From Candidatus Uhrbacteria bacterium (GTDB lineage Bacteria > Patescibacteriota > Patescibacteriia > UBA9934 > GWF2-40-263): DNA of 40,429 bases. The notes beneath the pieces were generated by a model. The model searched no databases. It was not told the DNA's origin and saw nothing but the letters and a program-made list of their open reading frames with translations. Shown piece by piece: positions 31,817 to 39,530 of the stretch; position 1 is the first letter of the stretch; each line of letters starts with the position of its first letter. The stretch spans positions 1 to 40,429 of the forward strand of contig CAIMOJ010000029.1 in assembly GCA_903843045.1 (NCBI GenBank), given 5' to 3'. A program made the translations under genes and the position numbers.

Positions 31817-31921
31817 GTTCGAAGTTCGAAATCCGAAGTTCGAAAAAAGGCCGGAAGGTGTAAATCTTCAAGCCTTAAAACTTTTAACCTTTTTTCGAAT
31901 TTCGAGCTTCGAATTTCGAAC
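31817..31921. repeat. Large inverted repeat of TTCGAA units between the DHH gene and clpP
   Basis: 34-bp arms (31817-31850 and 31888-31921) match at 29 of 34 positions as inverted copies, and each arm is itself a run of GTTCGAA-like units. The 37-nt loop is A/T-rich. It starts at the base after the DHH stop codon and ends 10 nt before the clpP ATG. It could form a very long hairpin in RNA. Confidence 0.85.
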
Positions 31922-31931
31922 TTTATCCACT

Positions 31932-32531
31932 ATGTCCCCATCAAACAATTCCATCCTCATCCCGACCGTCATCGAAAAGACCCACATGGGCGAGCGCGCC
32001 TATGACATCTACTCGCGGTTGCTGAAGGACCGCATCATTTTTCTCGGGACCGAGATCGACGATACCGTCGCGAATCTGATCATCGCGCAGCTGCTGTTCC
32101 TCGAGTCCGAGGACAAGACGAAGGACATCAAGATCTACATCAACTCGCCGGGCGGATCGGTTACGGCCGGGCTCGCCATCTACGACGCGATGCAGTACGT
32201 GAAGCCGGACGTCTCCACGATGTGCGTCGGGATGGCGGCAAGCATGGGCGCGGTGTTGCTCGCGGGCGGAGCGGCGGGGAAGCGGTTCGCGCTTCCGAAC
32301 GCGGAGATCATGATCCACCAGGTGCTCGGCGGATTCTCGGGCCAGGCGACGGACATCAAGATCCATGCCGACCGCATCCTTCACATCAAGGATCGGCTGA
32401 ACGAGATTCTCGCGAAGCACACCGGGCAGAAGATCGCGAAGGTGGCGCAGGACACGGAACGCGACAATTTCATGGATCCGGTGACGGCGCAGAAGTACGG
32501 CCTCGTGGACAAGGTCATTGGCAAAATCTAG
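31932..32531 (+). CDS. clpP: ATP-dependent Clp protease proteolytic subunit
   Basis: Serine protease that forms the double-heptamer chamber fed by ClpX/ClpA-type unfoldases. 199 residues, normal length. The triad is visible: Ser104 in GMAASMGA, His129 in IMIHQ, Asp178 in [15 protein letters not shown] (69-77) is also present. No ATPase partner is adjacent in the window. The ATG at 31932 lacks a Shine-Dalgarno, and no good promoter is seen after the inverted repeat, so it may be read from the DHH promoter. A terminator follows. Confidence 0.97.
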   Translation: MSPSNNSILIPTVIEKTHMGERAYDIYSRLLKDRIIFLGTEIDDTVANLIIAQLLFLESEDKTKDIKIYINSPGGSVTAGLAIYDAMQYVKPDVSTMCVGMAASMGAVLLAGGAAGKRFALPNAEIMIHQVLGGFSGQATDIKIHADRILHIKDRLNEILAKHTGQKIAKVAQDTERDNFMDPVTAQKYGLVDKVIGKI

Positions 32532-32569
32532 GCTTGTTCGACAGGAAAAACGTCAATTTGCTAAGCAAA

Positions 32570-32602
32570 AAACAGATCGCTTGCGCGGTCTGTTTGTTTT
32601 TG
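32570..32602 (+). terminator. Terminator of clpP
   Basis: ACAGATCGC/GCGCGGTCTGT imperfect hairpin followed by TTGTTTTT. Confidence 0.7.
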
Positions 32603-32625
32603 GTAACATTCCTCGGTGACAAGGC

Positions 32626-32654
32626 TTGACAAAAGCCTCGTTGGCTGGTATTGT
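32626..32654 (+). promoter_or_regulatory. Promoter of the 32661 ncRNA
   Basis: Consensus TTGACA (32626-32631), 17 bp, TATTGT (32649-32654); start near 32661. Confidence 0.8.
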
Positions 32655-32660
32655 TCTCCC

Positions 32661-32815
32661 TCAAGCGATTGAGAAACGTCCGTTGCGCCGTGTTACCTGC
32701 AGGCACGACAAGCATGGGATTTCATTTCATGGAAGTATCTGGTCTCCGGACTAGATCTCTCCACGACTGAAATTTCTTGCCTGCAGATTACAATGCGCAA
32801 CGGACGTTTTTTTAT
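32661..32815 (+). ncRNA. Candidate structured ncRNA (6S RNA-like fold)
   Basis: The stretch 32532-32845 has no coding frame. A consensus promoter predicts an RNA of about 155 nt. A 5' mini-hairpin TCAA-GCGA-TTGA (GNRA loop) comes first. The 14-nt segments 32675-32688 and 32795-32808 are exact reverse complements and close the molecule. Inside, TGTTACCTGCAGGCA (about 32691-32705) pairs 13 of 15 with a segment ending at about 32791. An asymmetric open middle follows, then an apical hairpin ATCTGGTC/GACTAGAT with loop TCCG. Seven T after the closing stem form the terminator. One long rod with a central bubble is the layout of 6S RNA, but I find no diagnostic sequence match. Confidence 0.65.
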
Positions 32816-32845
32816 TTTCTTTTTGTTGGTCCTCCATCCGACCCG

Positions 32846-34726
32846 CTAGTTCGTTACCGGCGCGTCGGTGGTTACCAATGATGATACGCTGTCCGTCGCA
32901 GGTTGCAAGTCTTCGGGTGTGGATAATTGCTCGACGCCGACAAGACAGATTTGCGGAAGCGGTCGGTAGTGCGATTCGAAGACGCGGTCAACGCTCGTTC
33001 CGTCGGGATGCGCGACCGTGTACGTGAACGACGTGTCCGCTCCGACGTGCACGTTCTGACATTTTTTTTCTCCGACCGCAAGCGCCGTCGTCTCCGTCTC
33101 GACCGGGTCGCCGGCGGCAATCCATCGCTTCACGACAGGCGGCGTGTACGATCCCTTCCGTCCGTCGCTCGTTCCCCACAGCGTGAACGAGAGCGACTGC
33201 GCGGTCGCGTCCATCGACGCCTCGAAGAGGACGTAGTGCCCGGTGTCGTTCTTGAACTTGAAGTCCGGGGCGGGGTCGTAGATGGTCGCGTCCGTGCCCG
33301 GATTGTTGTTGGACGGGTCGTTGTAGTACGAGACGACCAGGGAATGGTTCGAGCGCTCCACGACCTCGAGCCCGGCGTTCATGACGGCCCGGAACGTGGT
33401 CGTTCCAATCTGGCACAGCCCGCCCGCGATCTCCGGGAGAATTTTGTCGCCCTTGATGACGAGCTCGGGAAGGTATCCGTTGTCCGTTTCGAACGGCTTG
33501 AGGGCGTTCAGCAGGGAAAAGGTCTCGTCCGGGGCGAGCAGGAGGCCGTTGAGCAGGTTCACGCCGTTTTGGATGTTGGTCATTCGGTTCTTTGGCGAGC
33601 CCTTGAAGCTCGACGTTCCCGTGCCGAGGGCGTCGGTGATGCCGAGGTCGTTGCCCTCCGAGGAAGTGACGGTCGGCTCGACGTCAACGAACGAAAGGAA
33701 GACGGTCGTTTCGACGCCATTGAGCGCGGCGACGAAATCCGCTCGCGCCTGGTCGCGGTTCAGCGAGCGTCCCATCGCGGATGTCGCGAACTCGGTGACG
33801 CGCCCGTTTTTGCGCTCGAACCGCGCGTTCTGCGCCGGGACGTCGACGGCCGCCGCGATCTCGTCGAGCTGCGCGTCGAACGCCACGGGGTCAATTTCAA
33901 GGCCGTTCGTCCCCGGCCTGATGATCTTGGCGAGGTCGGCCGCGGAGACGCTCCATGAATTCCCAGGGGCCTTTGTCCCGTCCGACGGAACGGACATGAC
34001 GAACGGTGCGCGCGACAAAGACGCCGCGGCCGCTCCGGTCTCCGTCCGCGCGACGTCCTCCGTCACCTCCGGATCGCGGTGTACGATCGCGAGCTCCGTG
34101 GGCGCGTCGTCGAGGTTCGAGAGACGGGCAATGAGAACGGGAAGGAACGGCGCGAAATCGAACTCGTCTCCCGGCGTTCCCGCGATCACGTCCGCCTTCC
34201 ATCCGTCGGACGTCTTGGCGATCGAAAAAGTGGCGTCCGTTCCCGGCATCTCCTTTCCGGTGAATGTTTCGCGGACCGCGCCACGGATCGCATCCTCGTT
34301 TCCGCTGACGACCGCGCGGATCGCCGTCGGCCGCATGGTCGCCTCGATCAGCCGGACGGCGTTCCAAAACCCGTTGGCGTCATGGTTTGACGTCTCGGCG
34401 GCGGCGACCGTCTTGTCGAGGTCGAACCGAACGATCTCCAAGCCGTCGTTTCCCGTGAGCGACGAAAGCGGTACGGCCTTCGTGCTTCCGTCTACCGTCA
34501 CGAGGAGTCCTTTCGCGAAGAACCCGTCGATCCTCTTCTGGACCTCCTGCCGCGCCGTCTCCGGATCCATCCCGCTCACGCGAACCGGCCCCACGAACGT
34601 ATTCGGCCCGATGCGCCCGTCGAACTGCCTGGCCCAGGCAAGCGAACCGCCGACGGCAAAGAAGGCCAGGAGACAACAAAAAACCGCGATGATCGCGATC
34701 TTCGTTTTGCCGGTTATCTTTTTCAT
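32846..34726 (-). CDS. VanW-family membrane-anchored cell-wall protein
   Basis: 626 residues. An N-terminal transmembrane helix (about 9-31) follows the basic MKKITGKTK. Two peptidoglycan-binding_4-like regions span roughly 40-360 (VRVSGMDPETARQEVQKRIDG is typical). The VanW domain (about 365-510) contains the hallmark LLLAPDETFSLL, GGLCQIGTTTFRAVMNAGLEVVERSNHS and PGTDATIYDP. The tail has TSFTYTVAHPDGT and the Cys-bearing LPQICLVG. Proteins of this kind are exported and bind or modify the cell wall; the VanW activity is not established. It is last in a tight operon, 5 nt after the hsp20 stop. Confidence 0.93.
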   Translation of the reverse strand: MKKITGKTKIAIIAVFCCLLAFFAVGGSLAWARQFDGRIGPNTFVGPVRVSGMDPETARQEVQKRIDGFFAKGLLVTVDGSTKAVPLSSLTGNDGLEIVRFDLDKTVAAAETSNHDANGFWNAVRLIEATMRPTAIRAVVSGNEDAIRGAVRETFTGKEMPGTDATFSIAKTSDGWKADVIAGTPGDEFDFAPFLPVLIARLSNLDDAPTELAIVHRDPEVTEDVARTETGAAAASLSRAPFVMSVPSDGTKAPGNSWSVSAADLAKIIRPGTNGLEIDPVAFDAQLDEIAAAVDVPAQNARFERKNGRVTEFATSAMGRSLNRDQARADFVAALNGVETTVFLSFVDVEPTVTSSEGNDLGITDALGTGTSSFKGSPKNRMTNIQNGVNLLNGLLLAPDETFSLLNALKPFETDNGYLPELVIKGDKILPEIAGGLCQIGTTTFRAVMNAGLEVVERSNHSLVVSYYNDPSNNNPGTDATIYDPAPDFKFKNDTGHYVLFEASMDATAQSLSFTLWGTSDGRKGSYTPPVVKRWIAAGDPVETETTALAVGEKKCQNVHVGADTSFTYTVAHPDGTSVDRVFESHYRPLPQICLVGVEQLSTPEDLQPATDSVSSLVTTDAPVTN

Positions 34727-34731
34727 ACGCC

Positions 34732-35124
34732 TTACTCGTCGAGCTCAATCACCGAGACTCTCGATCGCATTTCAACCTTTTTGAGCGTGACGGTCAAGAT
34801 GCCGTTCTTGAGCGTGGCGTCCGCGTCCTCCGGACGGATGTGGCAGGGAAGGACGACCGAGCGGGAAAAGGCGCCCCAGTAGCACTCGGTCACATGCGCG
34901 GTCTGGTTCCTCTGCTCGGCGCACCCGTGCGAACGCTTGCCGCGGATGGTCACCGTGTCCACGGTGACGCTGATGTCGAGGTCCTCGGCCGCCACTCCCG
35001 CGATGGCCGAGCGCACGACGATTTCTCCTGCCGACTCCAGCACGTCGACCGAAAGCTGTCCCTCGGTATGAGAGAACCAGTCGGTGGTGGCCAGTCCCTG
35101 GAAGAATTCCGTGTCGGTTGGCAT
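34732..35124 (-). CDS. Hsp20/alpha-crystallin small heat shock protein
   Basis: 130 residues. The alpha-crystallin domain (about 22-115) includes SVDVLESAGEIVVRSAIAGVAAEDLDISVTVDTVTIRG and the late A.LKNGILTVTLKK motif. The short N-terminal arm and C-terminal VSVIEL (an I-x-I/V-type tail contact) suit an ATP-independent holdase. The ATG is 3 nt after the upstream stop and the stop is 5 nt before vanW, so the three genes form one operon. Confidence 0.93.
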   Translation of the reverse strand: MPTDTEFFQGLATTDWFSHTEGQLSVDVLESAGEIVVRSAIAGVAAEDLDISVTVDTVTIRGKRSHGCAEQRNQTAHVTECYWGAFSRSVVLPCHIRPEDADATLKNGILTVTLKKVEMRSRVSVIELDE

Positions 35125-35127
35125 AGC

Positions 35128-35820
35128 TTATTTCAGCTTGATTTCCCGCATGTACTCATAGAGCGGACCGATGGCGAATCCGACCACTCCGGACCAGACG
35201 ATCTCTTCCACGGGGATTCCGCCGAGCATCAGTCCGCTCAGGTGCCGTGCCTGCCAGAAGGCGGGGGCGGCCTCGGGGAACATGCGGACGAAGAAGATCT
35301 GCTCGGCGGCGAAGACGAGGAGGGAGATGAAGATGCCGGACAGGAGCGCGTTGAACATGAGGTCCTTGCGGTCGGCGATGACGTACGTGCCGACAAGGAG
35401 TCCTCCCACGACCACCGCCTGAGAGGCGGTGAGGGCGAGAACGACCGTGAGGGAAAGCGCGACGCAGGTCCAGATCCCGAGCGAGATCACGAGGTGGGCG
35501 AGCCAGTGCGAGGCAGGGTGCGAGAGGAAGATGCGGTCGCCGCGCAGCTTCTTGGCATGCTTGCCGAGCGCGGCCTGGTAGATGACCGACGCGAGGCCGA
35601 ACACGGAGAAGGCGAACAGCAAATCCTCGACGCCGATCGTTCCGCCGACGGAGACGCCCGACGCGTTGTTGTCGAGCGACGCGATCAGGATCGCGCCCGG
35701 GGAAAGGACGATCCCAATGACGCTCATGATGAGCTGTTCCTGGCGCGTTTTCTTCGAGAGGAAGAACACGCCGCACCAGACGACGAAGAGCGCGAGGGAA
35801 ACGTAAAGGAAGGGAGTCAT
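35128..35820 (-). CDS. Lycopene-cyclase-domain-like membrane protein
   Basis: 230 residues from the ATG at 35820, with six or seven transmembrane helices. Two halves each contain the same segment: GTIGVEDLLFAFSVFGLASVIYQ and GGIPVEEIVWSGVVGFAIGPLYEY. The duplicated IPVEE-type motif is the mark of the CarR/heterodimeric lycopene cyclase domain, and the size fits a fused pair. Lycopene cyclases of this type make beta-carotene, but no other carotenoid gene is in the window, so the function may differ. First gene of the operon with hsp20 and vanW; a TACAAT -10-like box is at 35832-35837. Confidence 0.72.
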   Translation of the reverse strand: MTPFLYVSLALFVVWCGVFFLSKKTRQEQLIMSVIGIVLSPGAILIASLDNNASGVSVGGTIGVEDLLFAFSVFGLASVIYQAALGKHAKKLRGDRIFLSHPASHWLAHLVISLGIWTCVALSLTVVLALTASQAVVVGGLLVGTYVIADRKDLMFNALLSGIFISLLVFAAEQIFFVRMFPEAAPAFWQARHLSGLMLGGIPVEEIVWSGVVGFAIGPLYEYMREIKLK

Positions 35821-35847
35821 AGGATGGGTACATTGTACAACAGAAAA

Positions 35848-35873
35848 CAAAAAAGCGCCTGTGGAGAAGGCGC
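35848..35873 (-). terminator. Terminator of the 35890 gene
   Basis: GCGCCT/AGGCGC hairpin followed by six T on the minus strand. Confidence 0.75.
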
Positions 35874-35889
35874 CAGCGACCACGGCGGA

Positions 35890-36180
35890 TCACGGGGGGA
35901 GGTCGTAGAACATTCCGGTGGCGATCTGGGCAAGGCCGTCGAGGATGCGATAGCGCGTTCCGGCGCCCTCGGGTTCGAGCGAGAAGACGAACTCGTGGTC
36001 GGCGAGCGCGTGGAACGATCCGCGTCCCGCCCCGTCGCGTACGGCGACCGACCCGTAGCCGCATCCGCCCACGCGAAAGTGCAGGCTCTGCCCGTCGCGC
36101 GTCACTTCGACGGGCATCCGGTCGAATGTCACGGGTTCGCCGTTCGCGTTTGGAAATTTTCCGGTCATGACGGTCGACAT
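35890..36180 (-). CDS. Small orphan protein, 96 residues
   Basis: The ATG at 36180 has GGAGG five bases upstream and is preferred to 36231. The predicted fold is mostly beta (VEVTRDGQSLHFRVGG, FVFSLEPEGAGTRYRIL). No signal peptide or motif recognised. It is divergent from the 36286 gene; a TTGACG-17-TTTCAT promoter precedes it. Confidence 0.65.
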   Translation of the reverse strand: MSTVMTGKFPNANGEPVTFDRMPVEVTRDGQSLHFRVGGCGYGSVAVRDGAGRGSFHALADHEFVFSLEPEGAGTRYRILDGLAQIATGMFYDLPP

Positions 36181-36241
36181 CCGTTCCTCCGTGTGGAACC
36201 GAATGAAACCACGTGCAAGGGGAAACGTCAAGCGCCAAGCA

Positions 36242-36270
36242 TTGACAAAATGTCAAAAATTGGCCAAGAT
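36242..36270 (+). promoter_or_regulatory. Promoter of the 36286 gene
   Basis: TTGACA (36242-36247), 17 bp, CAAGAT (36265-36270); a second TTGACA on the minus strand overlaps this area (TGTCAA at 36251-36256). Confidence 0.65.
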
Positions 36271-36285
36271 ACGGTCGGAGGTTCG

Positions 36286-37143
36286 ATGCCAGAGCAACGA
36301 TTTCAATGGATGCGGACGGATTCTTGCGATGCCAAGGCGTCCCGGTGGAACACGGTCGCGAACGGGGCGGCACCTCGGGAAACCTGGTACTACGGGCCGC
36401 GGATCGGCCGCACGGAGATGACGGACGCGCTTCGCGCGGACATCAGGCGCGCGTTCGGCCCCAGCGTCGACGCCAAGTTCGACGAGACGCTCGTGATCAA
36501 CGGCGCCCCGCTCCTGCGCGTGACGCTCCCCGGCAAGTTCGTCCCGCACTTCGACGCGGACGACACGACGTTCTACCTGTACAAGGCCGTTTCCGCGCTG
36601 ACGGTCGTCGACTTCGGGCGCCAGTGGGGAGGCCCGCTGGCAGAGCCGGCGTTCCGCGCGTCGCCGATGACGAAGATGGTCGCGGGCGACGAGGTCCCCT
36701 CGCCGCGGGCGGTCCTGCGGAAGGACCTCGATCGCGCGGAGTTCGCGTCGCAGGGCCCGGTGACGACCGAGGTCGAGCCGGTTCCGGACCAGCCGGCGCC
36801 CAGGATCGTCGAACGGTACCGTCCCGCGCGCAAGCCGATCCTGTCCGTCGAGGACCTTCCCGACGTTCCGGTTTCCAACCAAACGCTCATTCCGCCGCCG
36901 GAACGCCTCGGCACTCCGGTCGCCCCGTCGGCGGACGTCTGGAAGGCGTTCGGCGAGGAGGGGGGTGACGAGGGGGAGGAGCCGGTCGTCGCTCCTTCGC
37001 TGAGTTCCGTCCCCGTCGAACCGCCCAAGCAGGCGGTTCGGTCCGAAGGCTCCGAATGGATGGGCGGTGTCCTGGCGCTTCTCCTGGCATGCCTCGTGAT
37101 CTCCGTTTTCTGGGTGTTCCACCTGCTCCCCTGGTCGCGCTGA
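36286..37143 (+). CDS. Tail-anchored orphan membrane protein
   Basis: 285 residues from the ATG at 36286 (GGAGG close upstream). The frame is open far upstream, but that part is antisense to other genes. Residues 1-130 look like a compact domain (PETWYYGPRIGRTEMTDAL is near the start). A long Pro/Glu/Val-rich linker (about 140-255) follows, and a single C-terminal helix (about 260-279, GGVLALLLACLVISVFWVF) ends the protein. It is probably inserted by its tail with the domain in the cytoplasm. The TGA stop lies in the loop of the terminator. Confidence 0.72.
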   Translation: MPEQRFQWMRTDSCDAKASRWNTVANGAAPRETWYYGPRIGRTEMTDALRADIRRAFGPSVDAKFDETLVINGAPLLRVTLPGKFVPHFDADDTTFYLYKAVSALTVVDFGRQWGGPLAEPAFRASPMTKMVAGDEVPSPRAVLRKDLDRAEFASQGPVTTEVEPVPDQPAPRIVERYRPARKPILSVEDLPDVPVSNQTLIPPPERLGTPVAPSADVWKAFGEEGGDEGEEPVVAPSLSSVPVEPPKQAVRSEGSEWMGGVLALLLACLVISVFWVFHLLPWSR

Positions 37144-37159
37144 CCAAGGGGATTTTTTT
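37128..37159 (+). terminator. Terminator with the 37143 stop codon in its loop
   Basis: CCCCTGGTC/GACCAAGGGG (one bulge) followed by ATTTTTTT; the left arm encodes Pro-Trp-Ser and the loop spans the TGA. Confidence 0.75.
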
Positions 37160-37185
37160 ATCCACCGTGTTATCCACACCCACTT

Positions 37186-37214
37186 TTGACCACGGTTCTG
37201 CCGGCCGGTAGTGT
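37186..37214 (+). promoter_or_regulatory. Promoter of the HD-domain gene
   Basis: TTGACC (37186-37191), 17 bp, TAGTGT (37209-37214). Confidence 0.65.
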
Positions 37215-37231
37215 GGCCATGAGGTTGAACC

Positions 37232-38422
37232 ATGACACAGAAGATCCCGTCCCCTCCTTCGATCGAGCGACGCGCGCTCGACATCGTTTCCGCGTCCCCG
37301 ACGGCGACCCGCCACGTCTCGGAATTCTGGGCCGAATACGCCGAGGTGTTCCATGCTCTGCGGGCCACGCTCGCGTTCGCCCGCCTGGATGGAATTCGTC
37401 AGCTTGGACTCAAGCGTGGAACGCTTGGCGTCCCCGGGACGATGGTCCCGTTCTGCGGAGGGCAGGAGGCGGGCACGACGGCGCTCGACCCGTTCACGCG
37501 GCGCGACCATTCCGAGCGGATGTGCGCCACGGCGCTGTCGCTCTGCGCCCTCCACGGGGTCACGCCGGCGGCGATGCTCCATGCCGCCGTCGCGGCGCTC
37601 CTGCACGACATCGGCCACCCCGCGTTCTCCCATACCGTCGAGCCGATCCTGCACCGGCACGGCCTCCCCGACCATGAGGAGGCCGGACGGCGGATCGTCC
37701 GCGGAAACGCCGAGATCCAGGCGATCTTTTCCGAGTATGACGTGGACACGGAACGCGTGATCGCCATCGTCGAGGAGAAGGGGGACTTCGGGATACGGCA
37801 GAGCCTGTGCGACACGCTGACGTACCTCGTGCACGACTCGCGCACGGCCGGACGTCCGCTTGGCGGCGCGTATGCCTGGCACGTCCTTCAGTCGGTCCGT
37901 TCCGTCCGCGACGGGGCCATCGACGTGGAGGACTCGTTCGTCCTCAAGGAGTTCCTTGAGCAAAGGCACGCGATGACGGTCGACGTCTACGAGCACCCGT
38001 ACAACCGGGTCAACTCGTTGCTCGTGTGCGAGACGCTGGACTGGCTGGCGCGGAACGACCACCTCGACGTCGCGGCCATTCCGGACCTGAACGATGCCGA
38101 CGTGCTTCATGCCCTCGACGTCGCCACGACCAAGCGCGTTCCGGCCTGGATCCGGTCGGCCCGTCGTTTTCTTACGACGCAGCCGGCCGAGACGAGGCAC
38201 TGGACGGTCTCGGAGCACGGCGAGGAGTCGTCCGCGCGCGCCCTCGTGGCAACGGCGACCGCGGACCGTCCGTGCTTTCTCCTTCCGCCCATCGACTTCA
38301 CGGGAAAGTCGCTCCCGGTCCGTCTTCCGGACGGCACGGTCTCTCCCATCCGCGTCTCGCCGACGTCGCGGCCGCGCCACCACCGGGTCTGGCATACCGT
38401 CGCCTACGCGGGTCCTCTCTAG
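37232..38422 (+). CDS. HD-domain phosphohydrolase
   Basis: 396 residues. The metal site of the HD superfamily is visible: His93 in RRDHSERM, His125-Asp126 in LLHDIGHPAFSHT, and Asp194 in SLCDTLTYLVHD. The LLHDIGHPAFSH phrase is that of dGTPase/SAMHD1/YwfO-like proteins, which cleave dNTPs or other nucleotides. The N-terminal (R...G) elements that bind triphosphate are not clear, so the substrate is open. The C-terminal 110 residues are not part of the HD core. The TAG stop lies in the terminator hairpin (38409-38436). Confidence 0.83.
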   Translation: MTQKIPSPPSIERRALDIVSASPTATRHVSEFWAEYAEVFHALRATLAFARLDGIRQLGLKRGTLGVPGTMVPFCGGQEAGTTALDPFTRRDHSERMCATALSLCALHGVTPAAMLHAAVAALLHDIGHPAFSHTVEPILHRHGLPDHEEAGRRIVRGNAEIQAIFSEYDVDTERVIAIVEEKGDFGIRQSLCDTLTYLVHDSRTAGRPLGGAYAWHVLQSVRSVRDGAIDVEDSFVLKEFLEQRHAMTVDVYEHPYNRVNSLLVCETLDWLARNDHLDVAAIPDLNDADVLHALDVATTKRVPAWIRSARRFLTTQPAETRHWTVSEHGEESSARALVATATADRPCFLLPPIDFTGKSLPVRLPDGTVSPIRVSPTSRPRHHRVWHTVAYAGPL

Positions 38423-38436
38423 GGCTCGTTTTTTTT
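38409..38436 (+). terminator. Terminator with the 38422 stop codon in its hairpin
   Basis: CGGGTCC/GGGCTCG (two G-U pairs), loop TCTCTA, then eight T; the TAG (38420-38422) spans loop and right arm. Confidence 0.7.
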
Positions 38437-38443
38437 CGGCGCG

Positions 38444-38472
38444 TTGACGCGTCGTCCGCGCCCTGCTAGGTT
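38444..38472 (+). promoter_or_regulatory. Promoter of the 38489 gene
   Basis: TTGACG (38444-38449), 17 bp, TAGGTT (38467-38472). Confidence 0.7.
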
Positions 38473-38488
38473 CGGTGCGGGAGGAATC

Positions 38489-39466
38489 ATGTCACAGCGA
38501 CTCAGTGCCATCCGAACGCTTCTCGCCGCGCAGCCGGGGCTTGCCACGGACGACGACCGCACGGCGTGGCTGAACCAGGAAAGCTACCTGCTGAACGGGA
38601 GCGTCGGTCCGTCGGACTGGTCGCTGCTGCTCGACGGGCTGTCCCGCCGGATGTCGACGTCGAGACGGATCGCGCGAACGGACGCGTGGTTTGCCGTCGC
38701 CTCGGCGCTCGCGGCGGCGTTTCCCGAGGATACGGACGACAGCCTGCTCGGCATCTCGCTCTGCGCCCAGGCCCATGCCGTCGGGATGCGGTACGACGAC
38801 GTCGAGTCGTACGTCCGGCTCATCGACGGGTTCCGCGCGCTCTTTCTTGAGTGGGCGAACCTCCAGTCCGGTCCGGCGGCGCGCGATGCCCGCCAACGGG
38901 ACGGCGACGACGAGGAAGATCTTGAAAATACGCTCTTCGACTTCGTCTGCGACCGTCTTCAGGAGTTTGAGACGGCGATGCAGTACGAGACCGAGGAGGA
39001 CGACGACGGCGACGAGCCGCTCGCGTCCGACCACGTCGGCGACCCGGAGGTGGTGGTTGGCGCGTCCGCGCTGCTCTGGGACGCGATTGAGGACCATATC
39101 GACGAGGCCCGCGAGGAGAATGACGACGACGAGGTGGACTCAGACGACATCGCCTCGTTCGTCCTCAGCGTCGGCCACTACCTGTGGGCCTGCCACCACG
39201 CGAAGCGCCAGAGGATCGGTCGGTCCGAGCTGACCGCGTTCGTCTGCCAGTATGCCGGGGACTGGCGCGAGCTGATGGAAGACCTGCTGAGGTTCGACCT
39301 GCTTCGCCCCGGCGTCCTCGAGGCGTTCGCGGAAACGAGGGGTCTCGCGACGGAGGTCATCGAGCGGGGCGTCGACCTGATGATCGAGTACCAGGGTCTC
39401 CGCACGGACATGACGCCCACCGAGTACATGGACTGCCGGCTCGCGGCCGTTGAGCAGAACGCTTGA
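38489..39466 (+). CDS. Acidic orphan protein
   Basis: 325 residues from the ATG at 38489, GGGAGG four bases upstream. Helical throughout with no membrane segment. Two strongly acidic runs (RQRDGDDEEDLE near 145 and ETEEDDDGDE near 175) and a third (EENDDDEVDSDD near 220) give a very low isoelectric point. No family recognised. The terminator at the end folds the last codons and the TGA into its stem. Confidence 0.72.
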   Translation: MSQRLSAIRTLLAAQPGLATDDDRTAWLNQESYLLNGSVGPSDWSLLLDGLSRRMSTSRRIARTDAWFAVASALAAAFPEDTDDSLLGISLCAQAHAVGMRYDDVESYVRLIDGFRALFLEWANLQSGPAARDARQRDGDDEEDLENTLFDFVCDRLQEFETAMQYETEEDDDGDEPLASDHVGDPEVVVGASALLWDAIEDHIDEAREENDDDEVDSDDIASFVLSVGHYLWACHHAKRQRIGRSELTAFVCQYAGDWRELMEDLLRFDLLRPGVLEAFAETRGLATEVIERGVDLMIEYQGLRTDMTPTEYMDCRLAAVEQNA

Positions 39467-39479
39467 CCGGCCGCTTTTT
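39443..39479 (+). terminator. Terminator formed by the last codons of the acidic orphan
   Basis: GCGGCCG...CGGCCGC extended inward by TTGAGC/GCTTGA pairing (one bulge), loop AGAAC, then five T. The TGA stop (39464-39466) is in the right arm. Confidence 0.8.
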
Positions 39480-39530
39480 CTTTTCTTGCGAAGCGTGCCA
39501 TTCGTGATAGGATGTCCGAAATTCATCTCT

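Noticed and set aside
32532-32845. tmRNA, SRP RNA or RNase P RNA in the clpP-vanW gap
   Set aside because: There is no tRNA-like CCA end, no SRP GGAA-loop motif with its symmetric internal loop, and no RNase P core sequence; the long closing stem fits a 6S-like fold better.
34840-36285. Long upstream extension of the 36286-37143 frame
   Set aside because: It is antisense to hsp20, the lycopene-cyclase-like gene and the 35890 gene; the real start has its own promoter and Shine-Dalgarno.
37158-37178. DnaA-box-like TTATCCACC and TTATCCACA (origin?)
   Set aside because: Only two boxes, with no AT-rich unwinding region and no dnaA or dnaN nearby. Single TTATCCAC words also follow other terminators (about 16880, 31923).
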